Source of the DNA: Mercurialis annua
Taxonomy: Eukaryota; Streptophyta; Magnoliopsida; Malpighiales; Euphorbiaceae
Assembly: GCF_937616625.2 (NCBI RefSeq)
Contig: NC_065570.1
Span: forward strand, 66,801,665-66,865,664
DNA: 64,000 nucleotides
Direction of reading: 5' to 3'
Part shown: positions 31,688 through 42,216 of the stretch, one piece after another
How the letters are laid out: each line of letters opens with the position of its first letter
Position numbering within the stretch: the first letter of the stretch is position 1
Made by a program: the position numbers and the translations under genes
Notes under the pieces: generated by a model
What the model was told of the DNA's origin: nothing
Seen by the model: the letters and a program-made list of their open reading frames with translations, nothing else
Databases searched by the model: none

Positions 31688-32180
31688 TATAAAATTATTT
31701 AAAATAGTGTTAAATCTAACGATGTGTTTTTTTCTAGGCTGCAATTACTATGCCAACTCAATCAAAATTTAACTTAACCATTGATTTCTGTTACAATTTC
31801 TACTAAATGTAAAATCAAATAAATAATTAACTTATCATAGATATTTCTTCCAGTATTTAATTTGGAATCAGATTGCAAGAACAAAAATGTTTCCTTAAAA
31901 TAGATTACTAAAAGGAATGAAGAAATAAAAGAACGTTCAAATGTATAAAAATTCAAAACTTTACCCTAAAAGAACAGAAAAAATTAAAAGATTGAACCAT
32001 TTTTGCCTAACATTAAAAGAAAGCAACAATTATTTTCCTGATCTAACCGTTTTTATACACATAAAGAACCAGATCATCAAAAACCTTACACAGCCCCCAC
32101 CACCCACCCACCCACCCGCCCACCATTTGCTGATCATTAAAGAAAAGCAAACAGTACCCATTATCAACTCTCACACCAGA
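31688..32180. other. Intergenic DNA, 3' flank of the small gene
   Basis: AT-rich. A CCCA-type microsatellite lies at 32094-32124. The part nearest 32180 probably contains the 3' UTR of the minus-strand gene; no clear polyadenylation signal was chosen. Confidence 0.4.
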
Positions 32181-32633
32181 TCAAACCTTGAAAAACAAAG
32201 ATGATCCTGTTCTTCTTATTGACGGTGACGGTGACGGCGACGGCGACGGTGATGATAATGGAGATTGATCATAACAAACTTGCTCCTCTTCTTCTTCATT
32301 GCACAATTCCAATTGGGTAGCACATCTTCCTATTTGTTGAAGATGTTGATTTGAAGCCGGCGAAGAAGAAGAAGGCGACGAATTGCACGAACTGTTATTA
32401 TTGCTAGCAATTACTGCCGCTAAACATAACGATCCTTCACTCCATGACCTTCTAATAGGGTACGACACATTCTTGCACCTCGACAGCCCGCTTTTACAAT
32501 TATCTTTCGATTTATTATGCAAAGCGCATCGGCAATTCCGATGATACGGTCTCCGCTCAATACCCATGTCGCCGCCGGAGAGACACCCGTCGTATACGTA
32601 TCGAAAAAAGCCATCGGCGGATCCAGTTGCCAT
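32181..32633 (-). CDS. Small uncharacterised plant protein, ERRPYHRNC motif
   Basis: 150 residues from the methionine at 32633 (MATGSADGFFRYVYDG). An in-frame ATG 18 codons upstream (32687) exists, but it would leave only about 11 nt of leader below the TATA box at 32724-32733, so the inner start is preferred; it also aligns with the paralogue at 1654. The conserved part, residues about 9-70, has YDG, GIERRPYHRNCRCALH, then CKNVSYPIRRSWSEGSLCLA. The rest is low complexity: Ser/Asn-rich, a five-Glu run and a Ser-Pro repeat encoded by an imperfect 'gacggt' microsatellite. There are no transmembrane segments or known catalytic motifs. The His/Cys pairs in the motif could bind metal, but that is a guess. 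Single exon. The family is plant-specific to my knowledge, of unknown function. Confidence 0.75.
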   Translation of the reverse strand: MATGSADGFFRYVYDGCLSGGDMGIERRPYHRNCRCALHNKSKDNCKSGLSRCKNVSYPIRRSWSEGSLCLAAVIASNNNSSCNSSPSSSSPASNQHLQQIGRCATQLELCNEEEEEQVCYDQSPLSSPSPSPSPSPSIRRTGSSLFFKV

Positions 32634-32723
32634 GCGCACACCAAGTGTTTGATGTTTTGCTGTGGAGAGAGAGATTGTTGATGGCAAGTCTTATGAAAGA
32701 GGTGGAATTAGAAGTGTGCGTGT

Positions 32724-32733
32724 GATATAAATA
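32724..32733 (-). promoter_or_regulatory. TATA box of the small ERRPYHRNC gene
   Basis: The minus strand reads CTATTTATATCA here, about 90 bp before the preferred ATG, which gives a leader of roughly 65 nt. Confidence 0.5.
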
Positions 32734-33326
32734 GAGGGAGTGGGGTTAAAATAGGTTGTTTTGTCGGCGAGCAAAAGATGGTTGCCAATGCGTGGTATTA
32801 GGCGCGTCTTATGCGCTAGTCAAGCGCTACTTTGGTTGCTCTTGTCGCTTTTTGTTATTATTATATTTTAAACATATTACCATCATGTCCTTATTATTTA
32901 TTTTCTTATTTTAACATTTATAATTTTATATGTATTCAATAACTAAAATTTTATAAGTTTTTTATTAAATAAAACGAATGATTTTAATAAAATGTGATCA
33001 TATTCTTCTTTTGTTTGTGTTTGTATTTGGGTGTATACAACTAAATTTAGAAGAGAAAAGGATGTATATAAATGTATATTGGTAACCTACAAGTAAACAA
33101 ACATAGAAGGAAGAGTCTAGATGATTGTAGAATGCAATATAAAGTGTCTTAAAGCATTGTATATATTAAAATTCATTCACCTTGTTTTAACAAATTATGA
33201 AAATTGAACATGACTAATATTGTAAAACAGAAAAAAATTTTATCAATTTTCGATAGTTTAAAAAAAATTGATCATGTGATAGATTCGAACGTAATAGAGA
33301 TTAAATTTCTATTTTATAAATTTTTT
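32734..33326. other. Intergenic DNA upstream of the small gene
   Basis: A modestly GC-richer promoter-proximal part (32750-32850) is followed by AT-rich DNA. No gene seen. Confidence 0.5.
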
Positions 33327-33596
33327 TCCTCCACTTCATAATATTTGTTTTATTTAAAAATTTGTTTTAGTTCATAATATTTGTCACATTAGAATTTTAA
33401 GAAAACATTAATTGATATTTTTCCAAATTTATCCCTTATAATAAATAATTTAATAAGGTTAAAAAGACTAGTGAAACATAAAACTAATTATAATTAATAT
33501 GAACAATTTAGTAGAAGTATATACAAATCAATACATATTTTATTACTTTTTTAATTTATATGAAATGACAGAATACGACTTATGGACCGGAGGGAG
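33327..33596. mobile_element. Stowaway-like MITE
   Basis: The right end reads TTATGGACCGGAGGGAG followed by TA. The left end reads CCTCCACTTCATAATATTTG. 'CTCC(C)TCCG..' termini next to TA are the signature of Tc1/Mariner-type Stowaway MITEs. The left terminus has diverged. No coding capacity. Confidence 0.55.
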
Positions 33597-33815
33597 TAAT
33601 TGATAACTCAAGCAATTGTAAGAATTTTAAAAGTATCTAAGAATGCTAAAATCATTAAATTTTTCAACGAATATAGTTTAAAATTTTAAAAATAATTTTT
33701 GTAATTGATAATGAAAATAGTGGGTGTGAGACTTGAAAGTTGCAACATCTAAATTTTTTCCTAATTTTTCTTATTACTTCTTTTAGAAAAATAAATATTA
33801 TGAGTGTTTTTTATT

Positions 33816-34746
33816 GAACAAAGGATCATTTTACCCCCCGAACTTGGCGCAAAGTATCAAAAATGTCCAAATTAGCGAAACCGGATCACTTTTACCCTGA
33901 ACTTGGCAAAACCGTTTCAAAAACACCCCTATGCTGATGTGGCACCCTAATTGGAGAGTGAGATTTTAATTTTACTCTAATTAACCCTAATTAACTTAAT
34001 CTAATTAAATATTTAACCCTGATTAATCTATTTTAATTAAATCTTTAATTTAAATTTTAAAAACAATAAATTTATCGGATTTTTTTTTACACCACCGCCG
34101 CCGCTATCCGTCTTCCTCCACCTCTACCAACCACCACCCAAAATTCATCAACCACCGCCCAAACCCAACAACAACCGCCCGAAACCCACCCACCACCTAT
34201 TTCAAATTCTCCGGCGAACCCAGATCTGGGTTTCCAGATCTGGGTTCGAGTCGGTTCGTCTCAGAGACGAACTGTTCGTCTCTCAGAGACGAACTCCGGT
34301 CGTCTCTGTGAGAGACGAACGGAGTTCGTCTCTCAGAGACGAACTCAGCAGCTGCCGGAAAAGATTTCCGGCAGCTGCTGATTATAATTTAAAAAAAATT
34401 AAAATTATTTTGTAAAAAAGTACGAAAAAGTCCTTCATATTTTTAGTTAATTTAGTTTTGATGTATAAAGTTTTTAAATTAAATTATTTTTTTTAATTAT
34501 TAGGGACTAATTTATAAAATATTAAAAAAATTAGGATCATTATAAATATTTCACCATTAAAAACCACCTAGGAAAAAAAAACCACCCCTAAAACCAGAAA
34601 GTGTGCCTCACTCTCTTAGGTGAGAGTGGGGAGGGGGGTTTTTGTACCAAATTTGACAAGTTCAGGGTAAAAGTGATCCCGTTTTGCTAATTTGGACGTT
34701 TTTGATACTTTGCGCCAAGTTCGGGGGGTAAAGTGATCCTTTGTTC
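33816..34746. mobile_element. Mutator-like (MULE) non-autonomous element with 90-bp TIRs
   Basis: TIRs of about 90 bp begin GAACAAAGGATCA(T/C)TTTACC and continue through 'cgaacttggcgcaaagtatc' to 'cacttttaccctgaactt', with only a few mismatches. A 10-bp duplication GTTTTTTATT flanks both ends (33806-33815, 34747-34756), in the MULE range. The interior has a Pro/His-codon-like 'caccaccgcc' block at 34090-34200 that resembles captured 5' coding or UTR DNA. It then has repeated TTCGTCTC/GAGACGAA palindromes (34256-34350) and a perfect 16-bp-arm hairpin built on CAGCAGCTGCCGGAAA. No transposase is present. Confidence 0.9.
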
Positions 34747-34756
34747 GTTTTTTATT

Positions 34757-35191
34757 TATTAGTTGTTCTTTATTTGATTTTTCCATCAACTTTATATTTC
34801 TTTTAATAATTAATAGATTATTACATTTTTATTTATAAATATAAGTTTAATTGCCGAACTATGTAAATATCTTGTATTATTTTATTTATTTATATTATTA
34901 TTTGTGGGATCAAATTTATAATTAAATACTTATTAAATGGTTTCGATCACTATACATATCTATATGTTCACTCGGTATCAGAGACAATTGGATTTTCAAA
35001 TTTAATTTTAAATTATAGTCACTACAATAATGTTTTTGGAGAATTTCAAAACCAATCGGTTCCCTTTTGATAGATCAAGTATGTTAGTACAGTTAGATGA
35101 AAAATAAAAATAAAAAATTGACCGATTTGACTACTAGTTCAACGAACAGAAGAACTGGTCTGATGGTTCATATGGGTGTTATAAAATTAAA
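34757..35191. other. AT-rich intergenic DNA
   Basis: No gene or clear repeat seen. Confidence 0.5.
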
Positions 35192-35501
35192 ATTTAAGTA
35201 GCAATCTGTCTCCATCAACTTGTAAACAATGAACAATCAATATATAAATTAATTTTATGGGCAAATTAGTCACGGATTTGATAATTATTAGCAATTAACC
35301 CTATTTAGAAAAATTAATTTACAAGTTGAGAAGGAAAATTGCCAATTTAGGGAATAATTAGCTTACAAGTTGAGGAGGTAAATTATCAAAATGGAGTTAA
35401 TTGTCCATAATTAACAAATCCGTGACTAATTTTTCCATAAAATTAAATTTTATGTTAACTGCCCATTGCTTACAAGTTGAAGGGAAAATTGCCACTTAAA
35501 T
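35192..35501. mobile_element. Nested pair of foldback MITEs
   Basis: Outer arms: 'tttaagtagcaatctg' with 'catcaacttgtaa' on the left, against the inverse complement 'tttaagtggcaattttc' with 'ttcaacttgtaa' on the right. Inner arms at about 35249 and 35451: 'attttatgggcaaattagtc', then 'acggatttg', against 'attttatggaaaaattagtc', then 'acggatttg'. The inner core also repeats 'ttacaagttga(g/g)agg' twice. The arrangement suggests one element inside, or derived from, a relative. Confidence 0.6.
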
Positions 35502-35530
35502 CATGGAATTAATGATAACATTATTGTTAT

Positions 35531-35928
35531 GAGCAAATCACGTTGAAATTCCTTAAATATATCATAATTAAAAATTTGATATCTTTTATTTTAAAATTCT
35601 ACTTAATGGTTCCTCATTTTTAATCTGTTGACTATTAGACTCCTCCATTACTTCCGACACTTACTTTCAAACGATTTGATACCTCATCTTTAATTTCATG
35701 AACCATTCAGCCTCTCATTTTTAATTTTTTTAAACGATTTGATACCTCACTTTTAAACATTTTGGTACCTCAGTTTCAATTCTGTTAAACGATTTCGTCC
35801 CTAAATTAACAGAAGAGTCTTTCGGTTAACGAAATTAAAACTAATGGACCATTAAATAGACCTTTGAAATAAATGGAACCAAACTGTGGATTGTGATATA
35901 TTTTAAAAACCTCAGCATAATTTTCTCT
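35531..35928. mobile_element. Mutator-like MITE of about 400 bp
   Basis: The left arm 'caaatcacgttgaaattcct' with 'aaatatatcataatt' mirrors the right arm's inverse complement 'aaattatgctgaggttttta' with 'aaatatatcacaatc'. Internal 'aacgatttgatacctca' words repeat two or three times. Related to the element at 10048-10672 by terminal sequence. Confidence 0.5.
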
Positions 35929-38280
35929 ATTAGTATTGATTAATTAGAAAGTATACTTAAATTACGATTGATCTTCTAATTATAATTTTATATATATAAT
36001 GATAAGAATAGTGGGTGTATGAGATGCGAAACATCTAAACTCTTTCGATCTTTTTTGAATTACTTTTTATAAAAAGATGAATATTATGAATTATTTTTAA
36101 GAATATATTTATCGGAGATATCTGTTAGTTGGTGACTTTTTATCAATTTTATATTTTTTTAATGATTAGTAGACGATTCAATTTTTGTTATGTAAATTTA
36201 ATTGTCTAACCATATAATTGTTTATATATTTTATTTATTTTATTATATTATTTATTAAATCAAATTTATAATTAAATATCTATTGTAGTTCTCAATTTTG
36301 CTGCAACTACAAATTCAATCAAAATAAATTGAGATATAAAATAGAATTACATTATATTTATGACAAAGTTGAAAAATTATTGCCAGCAAACGATTTCATT
36401 GGTGCTTCATTATTCTACTAGGGTGCTCTTTAATTTTTAAATAGAATTACATTATATTTTATATATTCTTATATTTCTTAGGATGGACTAACTAGACCGT
36501 AAGTTTTGTTTCTGACAAACAAATTGACCGTAAGTTAATTAAACTTTTAAAAGTAGTGTTACTTTTTTTAAAACTGAGATATAATTAGCAGGAGTTAACG
36601 GAATTAATTATGTTAAAATAGAGATTCATTTTTGGGAGCAATAAGAGGGAGGGTCGAACCCTACTGTCCGAAGAATGCATTTGTGAGAGTAGCCAACAAG
36701 ACTACATCTCACATGCGATGTTACCGTTAATTTGACGTAAGTTAATTAAAATTTCAAATTACTATTAGTTTTGCTATATTGAATTATGAGAATCTTCATA
36801 ACGCAAGTGAGTTGATAAGATATTTTTATGGTCTAAATGAAGTTGCATATTCAAACCGATTCTATTGGAAATGATAATAAGAACTCTAATGATGAAACAA
36901 ATTGCTAAAATTAAGAAAATATATTTTATTTTATTAGTGAATAACCAATTATTATTCATTCTTTTTTTTTGAAAAAATTATTATTCATTCTTTCAAAATA
37001 AAAAACTTTGATACCATGCCATTTTATTTTCACTAAAATTGTCACTGAAATGTTATTTTTATAATATAATTAAATTTTAGTATTGATTATGTTAAATGTA
37101 AAGCTTAGGACAAATCTTGGAAGACACGTAAAAAAGAATCAGAATTATTAAAACTAAAAAATGATAAATTAAAATGGAAAAATTTTAAATCTAGAAACAT
37201 AGTCTTTAATACTATTATATTGATTTTTTTTTAATAAGTCTTTCCTTCAATCTTTTTTGTTGTTGATAATTTTGCTTCAATCTATCTCAATATTAAAATC
37301 ATAATAAATACTTTTCATAAATTAGTTAACATGAAAAACTCATGGTGAAATATAATTTTACATGTCATTAGCATGCTTAGATCATTACTAGATTTATTTA
37401 AAAGAAAATACGAGTTGAATGATTGAGATTTGTGATGATGACTCAATAAATCAAGAGTTTTCAAGGTAGAATAACAAGTGAGTTTAGTGTTGTTAAGTAT
37501 AAACATCCAACTGCAATTAAAAAAATTATGCAAATAAACGAAATTCACATATTATAAATTAAACCCATATCTACATATCTACGGCCATGCTCTTCTATAA
37601 CAATTAACCAGCTTTTATTTCATGTTTCTTTTACTGTAACATATAATATACTAAAGATAAATAAAAGTACAACTCGATAAATTAAATGCTATAAATTATG
37701 CAAACTAAAATATAAATTTTTGTGTAATTTGTAATTATAACATTAAAAGAACCGGTCCCTAAATTTTATGTCTTGTCAAATCAGAACACCGGCTATTTTC
37801 TGGTGAAAAACGTTGATGAAGACATCATAATGTACAATGTTATGGCAGCCATGTCCGCATTTTAATAAAAAAATAGGCCAGTATTCCGGTTTGTCAAAAA
37901 CTTAAAGCTCATAATTTAATTTTTAATTAACTCCTAAAATAATTAAGATACTCTAACATGATTTATTTGACGAAAAATGAAACAACAACTTACATAAAAA
38001 GTTAAGAAATAAAATTTCACGGCGTGAAATATTTGTTATTGCTGAATTTCCAAAGCACCATTTTCAACTTTTAAAATAACCATTTTAAGAATATTTCAGT
38101 TCAGAACTGTCTTCAATAAATTCATGTTGATTTATTAAGAACTTAAAAGATGAAGTCCGGTCAAATGCTAAACAGCTTTGATCTAACCAAGAAACGACAC
38201 ACCAAAACATCATAAAAGCATATACCAAAAACAAGCAAATCTTCATAGCAAAACATTTTATTGGAAAAAAATAAAAATTA
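35929..38280. other. AT-rich intergenic DNA
   Basis: No gene supported. At 36640-36725 the minus strand holds 'gggttcgaccctccct' after 'ggacagta', faintly like the B box of a tRNA-derived SINE, but no A box or tail is clear. The remaining ORFs lack motifs. Confidence 0.5.
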
Positions 38281-40444
38281 AAACTGATTTAAATCTATCT
38301 ATCTATCTATATCTATAACTATCTTATATGTGGGGAAGGGGGGGCAGGCAAAATTACGATAATAGACTTCATTAAGGGTATATTTTATTAAAGAAATTAT
38401 AAAATAATAATAATCAAGTACAAGTAGTTTAATTGTAATAAAAAACCGATTTCAATATAAAAATAGAGATTAACCGTGCTAATGACATTATATTTTAGTT
38501 AGGGTTGTTCTTTATTTTCGGTAGAAGTAAACATTAACTAAGAATATAAGTGTTTGATTTCATTGTAAATTAGTTAGGATACAATTGCTTGACACGTGAA
38601 AAGTCTGAATTGTAAAAACCCTGCAATAACATGATTAGCAAATTTTGAATTTTAATTGCAATAGGAGAAAGTTTTTCTATGTATAAACTTTAATTTTTTA
38701 ATTATTTGTAAATTATTAAAAAGTGATTACATACCGAAATCCACTTCAAAATTATATAAGTTAGAAGTTAAACTCTATCCATAGTGGACATAAACATGAT
38801 ATATTGTTAGGATAATTACAAAAATAATTCAAATAGTAGAAACCATAAAATAATTATAAACTGAACCTTATATATTTTTTATAACAAAAATATTTAATTA
38901 ATATTTATATATATAACGAGTCATATAACGTCATTCACATTCTATAATTAATTTTTTTTTAATAATTAAAATAATATTGACGGGTCATATAAAATCACTC
39001 ACATACTATAATTTTAACTAATTTATTTAATATTTAATATATAACGGGTCATATAAATGTCGCTAACATGCGTAACACGTGGCCAAAATTATGATAATAT
39101 GCTTCATTAAGGAAAACACATATTTAAAAATATAAACGTTGAATCTAAATAATATAATAAAAATAAAAATATAATGTATTAATTAAGAGTTTAATTACAA
39201 CATGAGTTTAAGTGCAAGTATAATTCAAATTAAAAGAATTCAATAGAAAATATTTACCGCAAAAAAAAATTAATTTCAAACATAAATCCTATTAATTTAG
39301 GATAGAGTTAAATACATATATTATATTTGTTTGCATGTTTAGATAAGATACATACTAAAGTAAGTTGGAGACTTTTTATTTGTTTTAACGACCATAACCA
39401 TAATTAATATTATAAGTTAATTAGAATTCCACCACTAATATTAATGGATCATACAATTGTTTCTTTAATTAACAGCCAACGATAGTTATAGAGCCCGCAA
39501 TTATTAAACACAAATGAATTTTTTAAAGATTTATTCATAAAAAATATTCTTAAAGATTTAAGAAAATAATAAAACCAATAGTAATCAAATACAAGTTTAA
39601 TTCCAATAGAAAAAAACTAATTTCAAAAAATAGAAATTTACCATACTATTGAAATTAAATAATTCATCTAATAATTTAATTATTATCGCTCTCTAAATTA
39701 TAGAGTTTAATTAAATAAACATAATATAATACAATAAAAATTTGCAAATCTACAACTACAAATAGAAGCATTCAAATATTTACAAATATTATAAACTTAA
39801 TAGGTACCATAATAATTTTACGGGCTTAAATTTAATATCAAAGGACATGACAATAAAAAAAATTATATCAATTTATTAACAATTAAATTATTTCATTTAA
39901 TATTTTAATTTATTTTAAATAATTAACGGGTCATATGAATATCGCTCACGTGCGTAGCAAGTGGCGAAACGCTAGTACTATATATAAAAGTACGGATGGG
40001 AGGGAGGGACATGCAAATTTACTGAATAATCCTTTTTAGTTTACTACTAAATAGAGGTTTTATAGTCATTAACTAATTAGTTATTTAATTAATTACTATT
40101 GTAATTAAAGTCCTAATTAGAATAGATAGCTAAATTATCTCCAATTTAGTTTTTATTATGTAAAAATTAACTAAATTTTCTCCAAATTAGTAGGAATACC
40201 TATCTTTTATTTTGAAAAATTAAAATACTGTATTTGGTCAATATTATTTAAATTTCTATCTTATTATTCAGTATGGAAAAATATTTTATAATTGAATATA
40301 TTATATTTATTTTTACAATTTTTTTAATTAATTTAATAATAATTATAAATAAAAAATTGATATAATTATATTAAATTAACTAATATGTTCAATATTGACG
40401 AGTTAGGTTACGAGCCACATACATAGCACGTAATGCGAAACTAG
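38281..40444. repeat. Cluster of related Helitron-like repeats
   Basis: The words 'acg(g/a)gtcatata' followed by 'cactcacat' or 'cgctcacgtgcgtag' recur at about 38917, 38978, 39044 and 39925. Two points end in 'gcgaaacgCTAGTa' (39976) and 'gcgaaaCTAGTa' (40443), the CTAG|T form of plant Helitron 3' ends. Each is followed directly by a new 5'-like 'tatatataaaagtacgga' or 'tataaataaaagggcgga'. Body blocks starting 'attacgataatagacttcat' or 'attatgataatatgcttcat' occur at 38353 and 39088. This looks like head-to-tail copies of one decayed non-autonomous family. Confidence 0.45.
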
Positions 40445-42216
40445 TATAAATAAAAGGGCGGAAAGACAATCATTTTTTGGCCAAAGACCAAGATCACCGC
40501 CTCTCATATTATAAAATGAAGTTCTGGTTGAGAAGTTAAGATAAAGAAAAAGATGGTAGTGGTTGCCCATTTGTATAACTGAATGCTATAAATTTACATA
40601 TGAAATTATAACAAAACTTAATTATTTAAATTAAAAGACAAGAGTATTTAATAATATTATCGTAAATGAACAATGATATCTAAAAAATTAATAATTTAAA
40701 ATTATTTGTATATAGTGACTTGAGAATAATATTAATAATAAAATGTATAGTTTAATTTGATAGCATTTTAATTTCATTATTCTTTTTAAGTATGTACCAA
40801 ATAAGAAGTTATTTTTTTTCTTCATATTTTGTATTATTATTATCCATTTTGTTCATAATTCAAAATATGTAGTAACTATAATTAATATTTTAACTAAATT
40901 GATTTAAAAATGTCTCACCTATATAGATGCTTATATTTACACTTCATATTCATTAATTACGGTAATACCTACGAAAAGAGAAAAAAAATCGAACTATAGG
41001 AAACATAGAAATATTCATGGCGCTACCACAGTAGTAATGCATTAAGGAAAATTTAGGAAATTACATGAAACGAAAAAATATTAGCATTTTTTTTAACTCT
41101 TAAAAACCTAATTGATTTTCCTACTCTAGCATGTCACACATTTATTTTCTTCACATGTTTTATTCATAACAAACATTTTTTTTTCTTCTTCAACTTATTT
41201 AAAAAAAATAACTAAAAATTTAGCAAATCAATTCAAAATTTTCAGCTCATAATAATTCAACAAATTATTTCTTTAATTTTATCATTACTTTTTAAAAATT
41301 TATTTCGAGTTTCAAATCTAGTTTCCGATACGCTTGAATTTTTAATACGTAATCAAATCGCTTCAAATTCTGCTTCAAATAACGATCATAACTTTCTTCA
41401 AAAAGAAAAAAAAAGGTAAACTATTAGTTTATTTTTTCTAATTAAAAATCTAAAAAAAATTAAACGGTTTCAAATAGTTTTAAAAAGTTTTTGAAATACA
41501 ATTTTGCAACCGTTTTCTAAAAAAGTTTATACAGTGGTTTCAAACAGTTTACAAATGTTTCAAATATTTTTAAACAAAATAAAGTTTTAAACAATTTTTT
41601 TTAAAAAAAGTTTCAGACAACTTACAAAAATTTCAAAACAGATTGGTTTCAAACAGTTTACAAAAATTTCAAAACAATTTATAAAGGTTTTAAACAATTT
41701 ACAACAATTTCAAATAGTTAATAAAAGTTTCAAACAGATTAAACAGTTTCTAAAAAAAAAAGTTTTCTATAGCTTCTAAAAATATATTTTTCAATAGTTT
41801 ATAACAACAGTTTCTAAATCGATTGCTAAATAACATTTTAACAATTATTTTTACAATATATTTTATAAAAGAGTTTCAAACGGTTGCTAACAGATTTTAA
41901 AAACACAATTTACAATATTTTATCTAAAACAGTTTTATTATAATTAACGGCGTCGTTTTTGTCATTAAGAGATTTCAAAATGTATTTTTATCAAGTTGAA
42001 AGACCAAGAAAAAATAAATTTTAATTTAAGATCAAATAATAAAAAATGGTACTATTTAAAAATCTGAAAATAAGTTGTTCCTAATTTTTTTATTACAAAA
42101 AATTGGCCAAGGCCAGAAGGAAAGGGAAGGACCTAGGGCCCTCTACACATGCACTATCCTTCAAGAGCAAATATAATTAATATGAAAAAGTTTCTTGATT
42201 GTTCAAAGTCAAACAA
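40445..42216. other. AT-rich intergenic DNA with degenerate 'gtttcaaacagttta' repeats
   Basis: From about 41460 to 41945, words such as 'agtttcaaacagtttac' and 'gtttcaaaca' recur many times at irregular spacing, like a decayed minisatellite. No gene is supported. Confidence 0.55.

Noticed and set aside
36640..36725. tRNA gene or SINE B-box ('gggttcgaccctccct' on the minus strand)
   Set aside because: No acceptor stem, anticodon arm or A box could be drawn; the match is too weak.
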